From contig CANREC010000008.1 in the NCBI GenBank assembly GCA_947629535.1, positions 1-34,738 on the forward strand: a stretch of DNA of 34,738 bases, in the 5' to 3' direction. Below the pieces are notes generated by a model. It saw only the letters and a list, made by a program, of their open reading frames with translations, did not search any database and was not told where the DNA came from. How positions within the stretch are numbered: position 1 is the first letter of the stretch; the number at the start of each line of letters is the position of its first letter. Below are positions 1 to 6,637 of the stretch, in pieces. Made by a program: the position numbers and the translations under genes. The DNA is from an uncultured Clostridia bacterium (lineage in GTDB: Bacteria; Bacillota; Clostridia; Christensenellales; Borkfalkiaceae).

Positions 1-22
1 ATAGCTTAGGTCTTGGAACTTT

Positions 23-50
23 GAAAAGAGTATCTTCCGATATTCTTTTC
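23..50 (+). promoter_or_regulatory. Hairpin upstream of metQ
   Basis: A 12-bp inverted repeat (GAAAAGAGTATC / GATATTCTTTTC, one mismatch, loop TTCC) ends about 20 nt before the metQ ribosome binding site. No U-tract follows it. It could be an operator, an RNA processing site or part of the spacer after an upstream metN/metI pair outside the window. No S-box is visible in the few bases available. Confidence 0.3.
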
Positions 51-82
51 AGGTCAATTACATTGTATCAGGAGATAGTATC

Positions 83-928
83 ATGAAAAAAACCTTGCAC
101 GGCATCCTTGTCGCCACCCTCGCCCTCGGGCTCACCCTCTCCGCCGCGGCCTGCGGCAGAACCATCGACACCGACCCCGACACCATCGTCGTCGGCGCAA
201 GCGCCACGCCGCACGCCGAGATCCTCGAAGTCATCAAGGACGACCTCGCCGCCGCGGGATATACCCTCGAGATCAAGGTGTTCGACGACTACATCGCCCC
301 CAATACCGCCCTCGAAGAGGGCAGCCTCGACGCCAATTACTTCCAACACACGCCCTATCTCAACACCTTCAACGCCGAGAACGGCACCCACCTTGCGGCC
401 GTCGAAAAGATCCACTACGAACCCTTCGGCGTCTATGGAAAGGGGGTCACGCAGGAGCAGTTCGACACCGTCAAGACGGGCAGGACCATCCTTGTCCCCA
501 ATGACGGGAGCAACCTCACCCGCGCACTCTTTGTGCTCCGCGACGAGGGCTATATCGAGCTCCCTGCAGGCGTTTCACCCGAGACCAACCTGACCGAGCA
601 CGACGTCACCGACGCAAAGGGCAATCACATCAGCCCCGTGCAGGCCGAGAACGTGGCACAGATCTTAGAGGAATCGGACGACGGCACGATCGCCGTCATC
701 AACGGCAACTATGCCCTGCAAGCGGGGCTCAAAGCCGAGGACGCGCTCGCCTTTGAGAATGCGGAAGGAGAGGCGGCACAGCTCTACGCCAACGTCATCG
801 CCGTCAAGACGGGGAATGAGGATCATCCCAAGATCGCGGCGCTCTTAAAGGCGCTCAAATCGCAGAAGGTCATCGATTTCATCCGCGCGGAGTACGGCGG
901 CGCAGTCGAGGCCGTGTTTACGGTGTAA
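83..928 (+). CDS. metQ: MetQ-type methionine ABC transporter substrate-binding lipoprotein
   Basis: This 281-aa protein belongs to the NlpA/MetQ family, which captures D- or L-methionine outside the cell and delivers it to the MetNI permease. The N-terminus is a lipoprotein signal peptide with the lipobox Cys at residue 24 (SAAAC). The mature part opens with the VVGASATPHAEIL block and has the family signature ANYFQHTPYL at about residues 85-95. Length is normal. The ATG at 83 is preceded by AGGAGA. The ATPase and permease genes are not in the window; they probably lie to the left, which would make this the last gene of a metNIQ operon. Substrate is inferred from family only; other NlpA lipoproteins bind related ligands. 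Confidence 0.9.
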   Translation: MKKTLHGILVATLALGLTLSAAACGRTIDTDPDTIVVGASATPHAEILEVIKDDLAAAGYTLEIKVFDDYIAPNTALEEGSLDANYFQHTPYLNTFNAENGTHLAAVEKIHYEPFGVYGKGVTQEQFDTVKTGRTILVPNDGSNLTRALFVLRDEGYIELPAGVSPETNLTEHDVTDAKGNHISPVQAENVAQILEESDDGTIAVINGNYALQAGLKAEDALAFENAEGEAAQLYANVIAVKTGNEDHPKIAALLKALKSQKVIDFIRAEYGGAVEAVFTV

Positions 929-1180
929 TGAAGGGGGTGCTCATTCTGAGGGCGTAGCCCGAAGGATCCCATTGAACCTACGGACTTCGTTCTTCGGGAT
1001 GTTTCGCTACGCTCAACATGACGCGGAGGGCAACGGATTTCGTATAAGAGCAACCCCCTCCCCTACCCCTCCCCCTTCAACTACCCCTCCCCCTTCAACG
1101 GGGGAGGGCGATTTGGGACTTCAGAATGAGTGCGAGGGTGGGACAGGCTGAGCGGAGGCGAGGACGCGGGGCTCAAACGG
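929..1180. repeat. Intergenic region with interspersed repeats
   Basis: This gap between metQ and the arabinofuranosidase gene has no convincing gene. At 937-1027 it holds one copy of the genome's interspersed repeat (CATTCTGAGGGCGTAGC, GACTTCGTTCTTCGGGAT, ending TCAACATGACGCGG). At 1057-1112 it holds a C-rich tandem element (CCCCTCCCCCTTCAAC, twice) that folds with the following GGGGGAGGG into a strong hairpin. Related copies occur at 21420, 23771, 27540, 27800 and 31120. The rest to 1180 is GC-rich with nothing recognisable. Confidence 0.7.
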
Positions 1181-1209
1181 TTGACGGAAAGCCCGCGGTG
1201 TGCTATAAT
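1181..1209 (+). promoter_or_regulatory. Sigma-A promoter of the arabinofuranosidase gene
   Basis: TTGACG at 1181-1186 and TATAAT at 1204-1209 are separated by exactly 17 bp. Predicted transcription starts near 1216, leaving a leader of about 19 nt before the ATG at 1235. No operator or CRE-like site is obvious. Confidence 0.75.
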
Positions 1210-1234
1210 CAAGAAAAAATTCTTGAGGGACAAT

Positions 1235-3199
1235 ATGAAGATCACTTTTACGCAAGACGGCGCTGTACCCGTCACCCCGGGCGGCGTCGGTCTGTTCTTT
1301 GAAGATCTGAACTATGCGCTCGACGGCGGGCTCTATGCCGAGATGCTCGAAAACAGAAACTTCGAAGCAAAGGATGTTCACGGCGAATGGGACCACTACA
1401 TCGTCGAGGAGGACGGCGGCTACGGCTGGGCCCCCTCTCCCGAAAAGGCCAAGGTCGCCATGAAGATCAAGACGGACAGGGCGCTCTTTCCCGAAAATCC
1501 GCACTATATGCGCGTAGAGGCCATGGAGGACGGCGTCGGCGTCTCCAACAAGGCCTATGACGGCATCTATCTCACCAAGGGAGCCGTCTATAAGATCTCC
1601 TTTTACGCCCGTTCGTACGACTACAGCGGCGCCGTGCGCGTCGGCGTATTCGGGGCGGACGTCATGCTCATGGGCCGAAAGATCAAAATAAAGACGGACG
1701 GCAGATGGCACAAATACGCCTTTTCCGTCAAGGCGAAACAGGACGCCGAGCGGGCCTCCTTCCGTTTCCTCCTCGAAAAGGCGGGAACGCTGCACATCGA
1801 CGCCTTCTCCATGATGCCCGCGAACGCCGTCCTCGGGGTGTTCCGCCGCGATCTCGTCGAGCTCATGAAGGCCATGAATCCCGGATTTCTCCGTTTCCCC
1901 GGAGGGTGCGTCGTCGAGGGCAACAACCTTGAAAACCGCTACTTATGGAAGAATTCCATCGGTCCTGTCGAGCGCAGAAAGCAGAACTGGAACCGTTGGG
2001 CGGTGCATGCGACGGGGCCCGAGACGGGATGGCGTTCGGCTTTCTCGCACTACGGCCAGACCCTCGGCATCGGGTATTACGAATACTTCCGTCTCTGCGA
2101 ATATTTGGGCGCCAAGCCGCTGCCCGTGGTCTCAGTCGGCATTGCTTGCCAGTACATGTCGACCGAATTTGTCCCGCTCGGCGATCCCGAACTCGAGACA
2201 TATATCCAAGAGGCGCTCGACGTCATCGAATTTGCCAACGGCGGGAAGGACACCGTCTGGGGAAAGGTACGCGCGGAGATGGGTCATCCCGAGCCCTTCC
2301 GCCTCGAGATGCTCGGCGTCGGCAACGAACAGTGGGAGGCTTCCCCCATCCAAAAGGACACGGGGAAACCCGCTCCCAACGAGTTCTATAAGCGGTTCGA
2401 ACTCTTTGAAAAGCGCATTCACGAGGTCTATCCCGACATCAAGATCGTCGGCACCGTCGGGCCGACCGTCGATACCGATCCCCACCGCGACGCATGGCAG
2501 TGGACGCTTAAAAATTTGGAGAAAGATCCCGCCTTTGTCTACTGTTCGGATGAACACTTCTACGTTCCCCCGCAGTGGATGTACGATCACACGGACGTGT
2601 ACGATACATATCCCCGCATCGGCAAGGTATATGCGGGCGAATATGCCGCCCATGTGCCCGGATCGGGTGCGGCGGGGTTCAACGCACCGCAGTCCAACTG
2701 TTGGGAAGGCGCTCTCGCCGAGGCGGCATTCATGACGGGCATGGAGAGAAATTCCGACGTCGTCATCATGAAGTCCTTTGCTCCCCTCTTCGCCCGTCTC
2801 GGCTACACCGAATGGTGCCCGAACATGATCTGGTTTGACGGAAAGACGGCTTACGGCTCGGCAAGCTACTATGTACAGCTGCTGTACAGCCAGTACACGG
2901 GCGACCGCGCCTTCAAAACGGTGACCGATCAGAAGGGCGTCTATGCCTCCGTGACAGAGCGGGACGGCACCTATTTTGTGAAGGTCGTCAACGCGAACGA
3001 CAGCGAGACGGAGGCTGAGATCGGGGCGGACGTCGACTTCGGCTCCATGACGAGGATCATCCGTCTGTCGGGAGAGCTCGGGGAATACAACACGGTCGAC
3101 GCGCCCAAGCTCATTTCACCCGAGGAAGTCGCTCCCACGGCGCCCGCCTCTCTGACCCTTCCCCCGCACAGTTTCAGCGTATTGATCTTTAAGAAATAA
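1235..3199 (+). CDS. abfA: Alpha-L-arabinofuranosidase, GH51 family
   Basis: This 654-aa enzyme matches glycoside hydrolase family 51, retaining exo-arabinofuranosidases that release arabinose from arabinan and arabinoxylan. The acid/base Glu is E365 in GVGNEQW and the nucleophile is E469 in VYAGEYA, in the usual order and spacing. Other family landmarks are LRFPGGCVVEGN and the C-terminal beta-sandwich ending in LPPHSFSVLIF. The N-terminal part carries a carbohydrate-binding-like jelly roll (about 60-180). No signal peptide is visible, so it probably acts in the cytoplasm on imported oligosaccharides. An in-frame extension upstream to 1130 exists, but the promoter at 1181-1209 and the GAGGG before 1235 favour this ATG. 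It is transcribed alone. Confidence 0.92.
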   Translation: MKITFTQDGAVPVTPGGVGLFFEDLNYALDGGLYAEMLENRNFEAKDVHGEWDHYIVEEDGGYGWAPSPEKAKVAMKIKTDRALFPENPHYMRVEAMEDGVGVSNKAYDGIYLTKGAVYKISFYARSYDYSGAVRVGVFGADVMLMGRKIKIKTDGRWHKYAFSVKAKQDAERASFRFLLEKAGTLHIDAFSMMPANAVLGVFRRDLVELMKAMNPGFLRFPGGCVVEGNNLENRYLWKNSIGPVERRKQNWNRWAVHATGPETGWRSAFSHYGQTLGIGYYEYFRLCEYLGAKPLPVVSVGIACQYMSTEFVPLGDPELETYIQEALDVIEFANGGKDTVWGKVRAEMGHPEPFRLEMLGVGNEQWEASPIQKDTGKPAPNEFYKRFELFEKRIHEVYPDIKIVGTVGPTVDTDPHRDAWQWTLKNLEKDPAFVYCSDEHFYVPPQWMYDHTDVYDTYPRIGKVYAGEYAAHVPGSGAAGFNAPQSNCWEGALAEAAFMTGMERNSDVVIMKSFAPLFARLGYTEWCPNMIWFDGKTAYGSASYYVQLLYSQYTGDRAFKTVTDQKGVYASVTERDGTYFVKVVNANDSETEAEIGADVDFGSMTRIIRLSGELGEYNTVDAPKLISPEEVAPTAPASLTLPPHSFSVLIFKK

Positions 3200-3367
3200 T
3201 TTGCATCGCTGCCCAATCGCTTGGAACAAACCGCGCAACGGACGAAGCGGGTCTTGAATTAAAAATGAAGAATTAAAAATTGTGGTTGTACGCTCATTAG
3301 ATGACTGAGGTGGGCAGCTCGGAGCCCCCCCCTTGACCAAGAGGTCGCGTTCGATCTGCATTCTTAT

Positions 3368-3408
3368 ACCAAAGGCACGCAAGGGGAGATCCCTTGCGTG
3401 CCTTTGGT
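3368..3408 (-). terminator. Original tRNA-Pro trailer hairpin, separated from its tRNA
   Basis: A perfect 18-bp inverted repeat (3368-3385 and 3391-3408, loop GAGAT) runs into the left copy of the att repeat. Read on the minus strand it directly follows what would be the CCA end of tRNA-Pro before integration. It is therefore probably the native 3' trailer or terminator of that tRNA, now 16 kb away. There is no good U-run, so its role may be processing rather than termination. Confidence 0.55.
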
Positions 3409-3428
3409 CGAGGAGACGTGATTTGAAC
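3403..3428. repeat. attL: Left attachment site (26-bp direct repeat, tRNA-Pro 3' end copy)
   Basis: This 26-bp sequence (starts TTTGGTCGAGGAG, ends GATTTGAAC) is identical to 19658-19683, where it forms the T-arm and acceptor end of tRNA-Pro. Flanking bases differ on both sides (C/T before, G/A after), so the repeat boundaries are sharp. It is the remnant tRNA 3' end left by site-specific integration. Confidence 0.93.
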
Positions 3429-3524
3429 GCCACCTGAAAAACAATAAAACCACAAAAAACACGCTATATATAAGCTTTTTTCAAGGGTCTTTCTGTTTCA
3501 CTGCCCAAATTCTTCCCGAAAAAA

Positions 3525-3614
3525 GCGTTCTCAGATGAAACAGCGGGCCCGCGTCACCCGCAACGCGGGTCCCGACGCGGGGCCCCCTGCTTTCCGCTTT
3601 CAATCCGAGAACGC
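3525..3614. other. Large nested hairpin in the element's intergenic region
   Basis: An inner stem ACCCGC-AAC-GCGGGT (3556-3570) sits inside a stem of GGGCCCGCGTC (3545-3555) and GACGCGGGGCCC (3574-3585, one bulge). An outer pair GCGTTCTC (3525-3532) / GAGAACGC (3607-3614) encloses both. The structure can form in DNA or RNA. Its place in the noncoding left end of a rolling-circle element suggests a complementary-strand origin or packaging structure. It lacks a T-run, so it is not a simple terminator. Confidence 0.5.
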
Positions 3615-3703
3615 TGTTTCCGAGCTTTCGAATTACACTTTTTTCAACTTTCAACGTCGCGCTCTGCAAGCTTGATCAGAATTCAAACTTCCCTTTCGGC
3701 GTT

Positions 3704-3754
3704 CCTCGGTTTTCCCGATGACTGCAAGGACGGCAATCATCGGAAAAACTGAGG
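3704..3754 (-). other. 22-bp hairpin, candidate packaging signal
   Basis: Arms 3704-3725 and 3733-3754 pair over 22 positions with three mismatches and a 7-nt loop. On the minus strand, which is the mRNA-sense strand and the one predicted to be displaced from the origin, two of the mismatches become G-T wobbles. That is what a structure selected in the packaged single strand would show. Filamentous phages use such an intergenic hairpin as packaging signal; the assignment here is inference. Confidence 0.4.
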
Positions 3755-3811
3755 GTTTTGAAAGTGTATTTTCAAGTTTCGGTCCTGCCAATTTCTTTCA
3801 TGTAAAATTCC

Positions 3812-3840
3812 TTGACATTCGGTCTATTATTGCGTATAAT
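3812..3840 (+). promoter_or_regulatory. Perfect consensus promoter of the small RNA
   Basis: TTGACA (3812-3817) and TATAAT (3835-3840) with a 17-bp spacer: a full consensus match on the plus strand, opposite to the element's operon. The -10 region also lies in a small inverted repeat (TATTAT / ATAATA, 3828-3841). It drives no open reading frame; the transcript starting near 3847 ends within about 95 nt. Confidence 0.85.
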
Positions 3841-3846
3841 AAACAT

Positions 3847-3941
3847 AGAAAGTGTTTGGCTCGGTGTCAGCGGTATTCCCGCTCTCGTCCTTGTAGCCCC
3901 CACGCAAAGAGGCTTAATTGCTCGTGGCACTTTCTTTTTTT
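3847..3941 (+). ncRNA. Putative structured small RNA of the element, about 95 nt
   Basis: Starting 7 nt after a perfect promoter, the sequence folds as a closed three-way junction. GAAAGTG (3848-3854) pairs with CACTTTC (3928-3934), enclosing hairpin AGCGG-TATTC-CCGCT (3869-3883) and hairpin CCACG (3900-3904) / CGTGG (3923-3927), the latter extended by CAA/TTG. Seven T residues follow at once (3935-3941), so the closing stem is also the terminator. The stop codon of the convergent basic-protein gene is only 5 nt further. It does not match an RNA family I recognise. Possible roles: primer for complementary-strand synthesis, regulator, or virion RNA. Existence is well supported by promoter plus terminator; function is unknown. 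Confidence 0.65.
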
Positions 3942-3945
3942 ATGC

Positions 3946-4389
3946 TCATTTTTTCTTCTTGGGCTTTTTACGCCCTTTTCGATATTTTCCTTTGCCGCCC
4001 GTAGTGGGAACGTTTTCCCGCGGGAACACATCAAACATTTTTTTGATACGCTTTTTATCAAAGTCAACGGGATCGAACTCATCTGTCTCTGTACCGAGAG
4101 CCGAACGTTTCCCGACAAACACCTTCGGGTAAGCATATGACCTGTTCTGTCCGCGCTTTATCCCTTGCGCCTTATTCTTCTTTCGCTCCGCGGGACTGAT
4201 GTTATCCATGAGAGGAACGGTACGAACCTTTCCCTTTTCTCCAAAATCAACCTCTTCAGAATGTGTAAAGGTCAAATATTCAATTTCATCACCATTTTTA
4301 CGGCGATATGTAGCAGGATGACGTTCATGTGGATAGCTTTTTGTTTTTGCCCAACCCGTAGAACGTTTACGGTTCTTTTTCTTGCTCAT
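3946..4389 (-). CDS. Highly basic protein of unknown function, last gene of the element operon
   Basis: This 147-aa protein is rich in Lys and Arg at both ends (starts MSKKKNRKRS, ends KGRKKPKKKK) with a more acidic centre. It has no signal peptide or membrane segment. I recognise no family. The charge suggests nucleic-acid binding. The ATG at 4389 has GGAGA 6 nt upstream; an in-frame ATG four codons earlier (4401) has no better site. It starts 23 nt after the Zot-like gene and ends beside the convergent small RNA. In Ff phages the gene after I/XI is the secretin gene IV; a Gram-positive host with no outer membrane would not need one, and this gene sits in that place. Confidence 0.75.
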   Translation of the reverse strand: MSKKKNRKRSTGWAKTKSYPHERHPATYRRKNGDEIEYLTFTHSEEVDFGEKGKVRTVPLMDNISPAERKKNKAQGIKRGQNRSYAYPKVFVGKRSALGTETDEFDPVDFDKKRIKKMFDVFPRENVPTTGGKGKYRKGRKKPKKKK

Positions 4390-4412
4390 AGCTGTCTCCA
4401 ATGTCTGAATTT

Positions 4413-6545
4413 TTATTGATCCGCGATCGCGGAATCGATATCATGCTGAAAATGGGAATGCTGGGCCGCGCGTTCGGCCTCGGTGGCCATGACAGACGCG
4501 TACTCTTTGAGGTCGCCGATACCGACCTCATTCACGGCGCCGTGGGCCTCGAAGATCGCGCTCATACAGTCAGAGGCGTACCGCCGCGCATATACCTTCT
4601 TGCTCTGCCTGTACCATGTACAGTCGCAGATGTCTCCGTCCTTTGTGCCCCGCTCCACGCGCACCGTCACCTTTTGGCAGCCGTAGAAATTGTAGACCCG
4701 TTCCCTGTAGTTCGACAGTTTCGCCGCGAGCCCGTGCACGAGGTACATCATCAATGTGAAATCGCCTCTCACATGCCGATACTGAAGATAAAACCCGTCA
4801 TGCTTACCGAGGATGAAATTCACGATGAGCTCTGCGAGCCAAAACGGCGCCCAGAAGGGGAGCACGGGAGACATCTCTCCCTTGTCCCTGAGCTCTACCG
4901 TATCACCGAGCTCGAGATAGTCCGAATTGAGCGCGCCCGTCCTCTGCAGGTCTCCGATGACGTGCACAAAGACACGGTTCGCCACGACACAGGCATGACG
5001 GGACATCTTCATACAGGTGTTGAAGAGGTCATTGAGCTGGTTGCAGTCCTTGGAACTTGCCTTCATCTCCCTTGTCGCAGGCGCATTCTTGCGCTCCTTG
5101 TCGATCTCGGAAATGACATAGACCCCGAATCCGTATGCATAGCGGTTGGGATTGTTCTCGAGCATGCGTTTCCCAAGACGGAGCATATCAAAATCGAGAA
5201 TGTGCGCATAGCGGGAGCCCGCAAGCGAGCTGTCCTGTGCGAAAAAGTCCGTATCCCACAGGGGCAGGTTCCCGAGGTCCTCGGCCTGCTTGTCCGAACG
5301 GATAGAATAGTTGGCGATGAGATAGGAGCTCTGCACCGTATAGATGAAATATGCAAGGGCATGGTCCTCGACCGCCTGCCAAATATCCGTCATGCAAAGT
5401 CCGTTGTCGAAGGTAAAACCGTAGCGCTTGTAGTCATAGCCGAAAAGCCGCTCTCTCGTGGGGCACTTTTCAAAACGCTGCCGTTTCTTCGCGATAAAGC
5501 GCCGCACGCTCCACACGTCATAGCAGATGTGGAAGTATGCCGCACGTCTGAGCTCTGTCTCGAGCGAGATCCACGGAAAATACGGAAAATGCGTGTCTGT
5601 CTCCATGAGGATGTCGAGCGCGTCGTCGAGGATCTGAACTTCGAAGGAGAGAGCGGCGTCCGTCACCCACAGCGTCTTTCCGACGCCCGGGGGGCCGAAT
5701 GCTGAAATGAACACCCCGCGGCTGTTCAAAAAACCGCGGTTGCGCCGTTCGTTGCGGCGAAGGACCTTCATCGCCCTGCGGCGCGAGAGATACCCGAGCA
5801 GGAGCACGGCGCCGACCGTCCACACCCACAGCGGCACGAACGCGAAGAACGGGTAAAGGTCCATGATGAGCTTGTACATCTGTCGGTACAGCGCCTCGAG
5901 ATCGAAGGAAAACACAAAGTAAAAATAAAAGGCGAAGAACTCGAGAACGACCGTAAACCCGTTGAAGAAATAGATCCACATGATAAGCCATGTGACCCAG
6001 TATCTCTTGTATCCCGCTATAAAGACGAAAAAGCTCTTCAGCCATGCCTTCATCGGCCGATATGTAACGTCCGAAAGACGCTTGAATACCCGCAAGGGGC
6101 GGGATTCCTTGGCATAGTCGTTATTCTGTGTCGTCACATACCGCCCGACGAGCATGCGCAGGATGATCACGAGCCCGATGAAGGGAATGAGGGCGATGAC
6201 AAAGACCTTTGCGCCCTGTCCCAAAAAAGACATATACCCGAGGAAGTTTCCCCTGTCCGCCCACTTCTGCCAATACAGACTGAAGGATGCCTTGAATGCC
6301 TCAAAATTCTCGGGCAGGAATACGGCGGGCGGGTCCTTCGGAAGGGCGTTCACCGTGGGCGTGAAGGAATACGGGACCTCGAGAAGCTCACAAAAGTAGT
6401 ACGCGACGGAGAGGCCGAAGTCTCTTCCCGCCTCAAGAAGGCGATAGAAGGCGGCACGAAAGACAAAAACACCAAGGACGGCAAACCCGACCGTGACGGC
6501 AATGCAGATATAGTGGCGGTAATCGATACGGCGGAAGATGTTCAT
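4413..6545 (-). CDS. Zot/pI-like membrane ATPase (filamentous phage assembly protein)
   Basis: This 710-aa protein has about four to five membrane segments in its N-terminal part (about 13-32, 112-133, 183-213, 233-253). A short basic linker and a P-loop ATPase follow: Walker A GPPGVGKT at 284-291 and a Walker B-like VYVISEID at 475-482. This fits the pI/Zot type of motor that pushes phage ssDNA through the membrane during assembly. Classical Zot/pI has the ATPase first and one membrane segment after it, so this order is reversed, as in VirD4/TcpA coupling proteins. The start is ATG 6545, with GGGGG upstream and an ATGA overlap with the 30-aa gene; the reading frame open upstream to 6830 is overlap with the preceding gene. 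Its place after the large anchored protein matches Ff gene I. Confidence 0.7.
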   Translation of the reverse strand: MNIFRRIDYRHYICIAVTVGFAVLGVFVFRAAFYRLLEAGRDFGLSVAYYFCELLEVPYSFTPTVNALPKDPPAVFLPENFEAFKASFSLYWQKWADRGNFLGYMSFLGQGAKVFVIALIPFIGLVIILRMLVGRYVTTQNNDYAKESRPLRVFKRLSDVTYRPMKAWLKSFFVFIAGYKRYWVTWLIMWIYFFNGFTVVLEFFAFYFYFVFSFDLEALYRQMYKLIMDLYPFFAFVPLWVWTVGAVLLLGYLSRRRAMKVLRRNERRNRGFLNSRGVFISAFGPPGVGKTLWVTDAALSFEVQILDDALDILMETDTHFPYFPWISLETELRRAAYFHICYDVWSVRRFIAKKRQRFEKCPTRERLFGYDYKRYGFTFDNGLCMTDIWQAVEDHALAYFIYTVQSSYLIANYSIRSDKQAEDLGNLPLWDTDFFAQDSSLAGSRYAHILDFDMLRLGKRMLENNPNRYAYGFGVYVISEIDKERKNAPATREMKASSKDCNQLNDLFNTCMKMSRHACVVANRVFVHVIGDLQRTGALNSDYLELGDTVELRDKGEMSPVLPFWAPFWLAELIVNFILGKHDGFYLQYRHVRGDFTLMMYLVHGLAAKLSNYRERVYNFYGCQKVTVRVERGTKDGDICDCTWYRQSKKVYARRYASDCMSAIFEAHGAVNEVGIGDLKEYASVMATEAERAAQHSHFQHDIDSAIADQ

Positions 6546-6634
6546 AAGTTCACCCCCGTATAGATACAGTAGCCGACCACGAACCCGACCGCCACGATCG
6601 CTATGATCCACAAAATTCGTTTCAGTCCCTTCAT
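6542..6634 (-). CDS. 30-aa single-span membrane peptide (minor coat-like)
   Basis: A very short gene encodes 30 residues: a basic start (MKGLKR), one hydrophobic span (about ILWIIAIVAVGFVVGYCIY) and a short polar tail. AAGGAG lies 7 nt before its ATG. It starts 4 nt after the stop of the 731-aa gene and its stop overlaps the start of the ATPase gene (ATGA), so translational coupling is likely. Size, lack of a cleavable signal and topology resemble the 32-33-aa minor coat proteins pVII/pIX of Ff phages; its gene position corresponds to gene VI. It is too small for ordinary gene finders. Role is inferred. Confidence 0.75.
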   Translation of the reverse strand: MKGLKRILWIIAIVAVGFVVGYCIYTGVNL

Positions 6635-6637
6635 GCG

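Noticed and set aside
3718-4140. 140-aa plus-strand open frame covering the small RNA
   Set aside because: No RBS, starts inside a hairpin, and is interrupted in function by the strong terminator at 3928-3941; not a likely protein.
4401-5705. 434-aa open frame on the plus strand
   Set aside because: It lies fully antisense to the Zot-like ATPase, which has clear motifs; low-complexity His/Arg/Val content and no RBS-promoter logic. A shadow of high-GC coding sequence.
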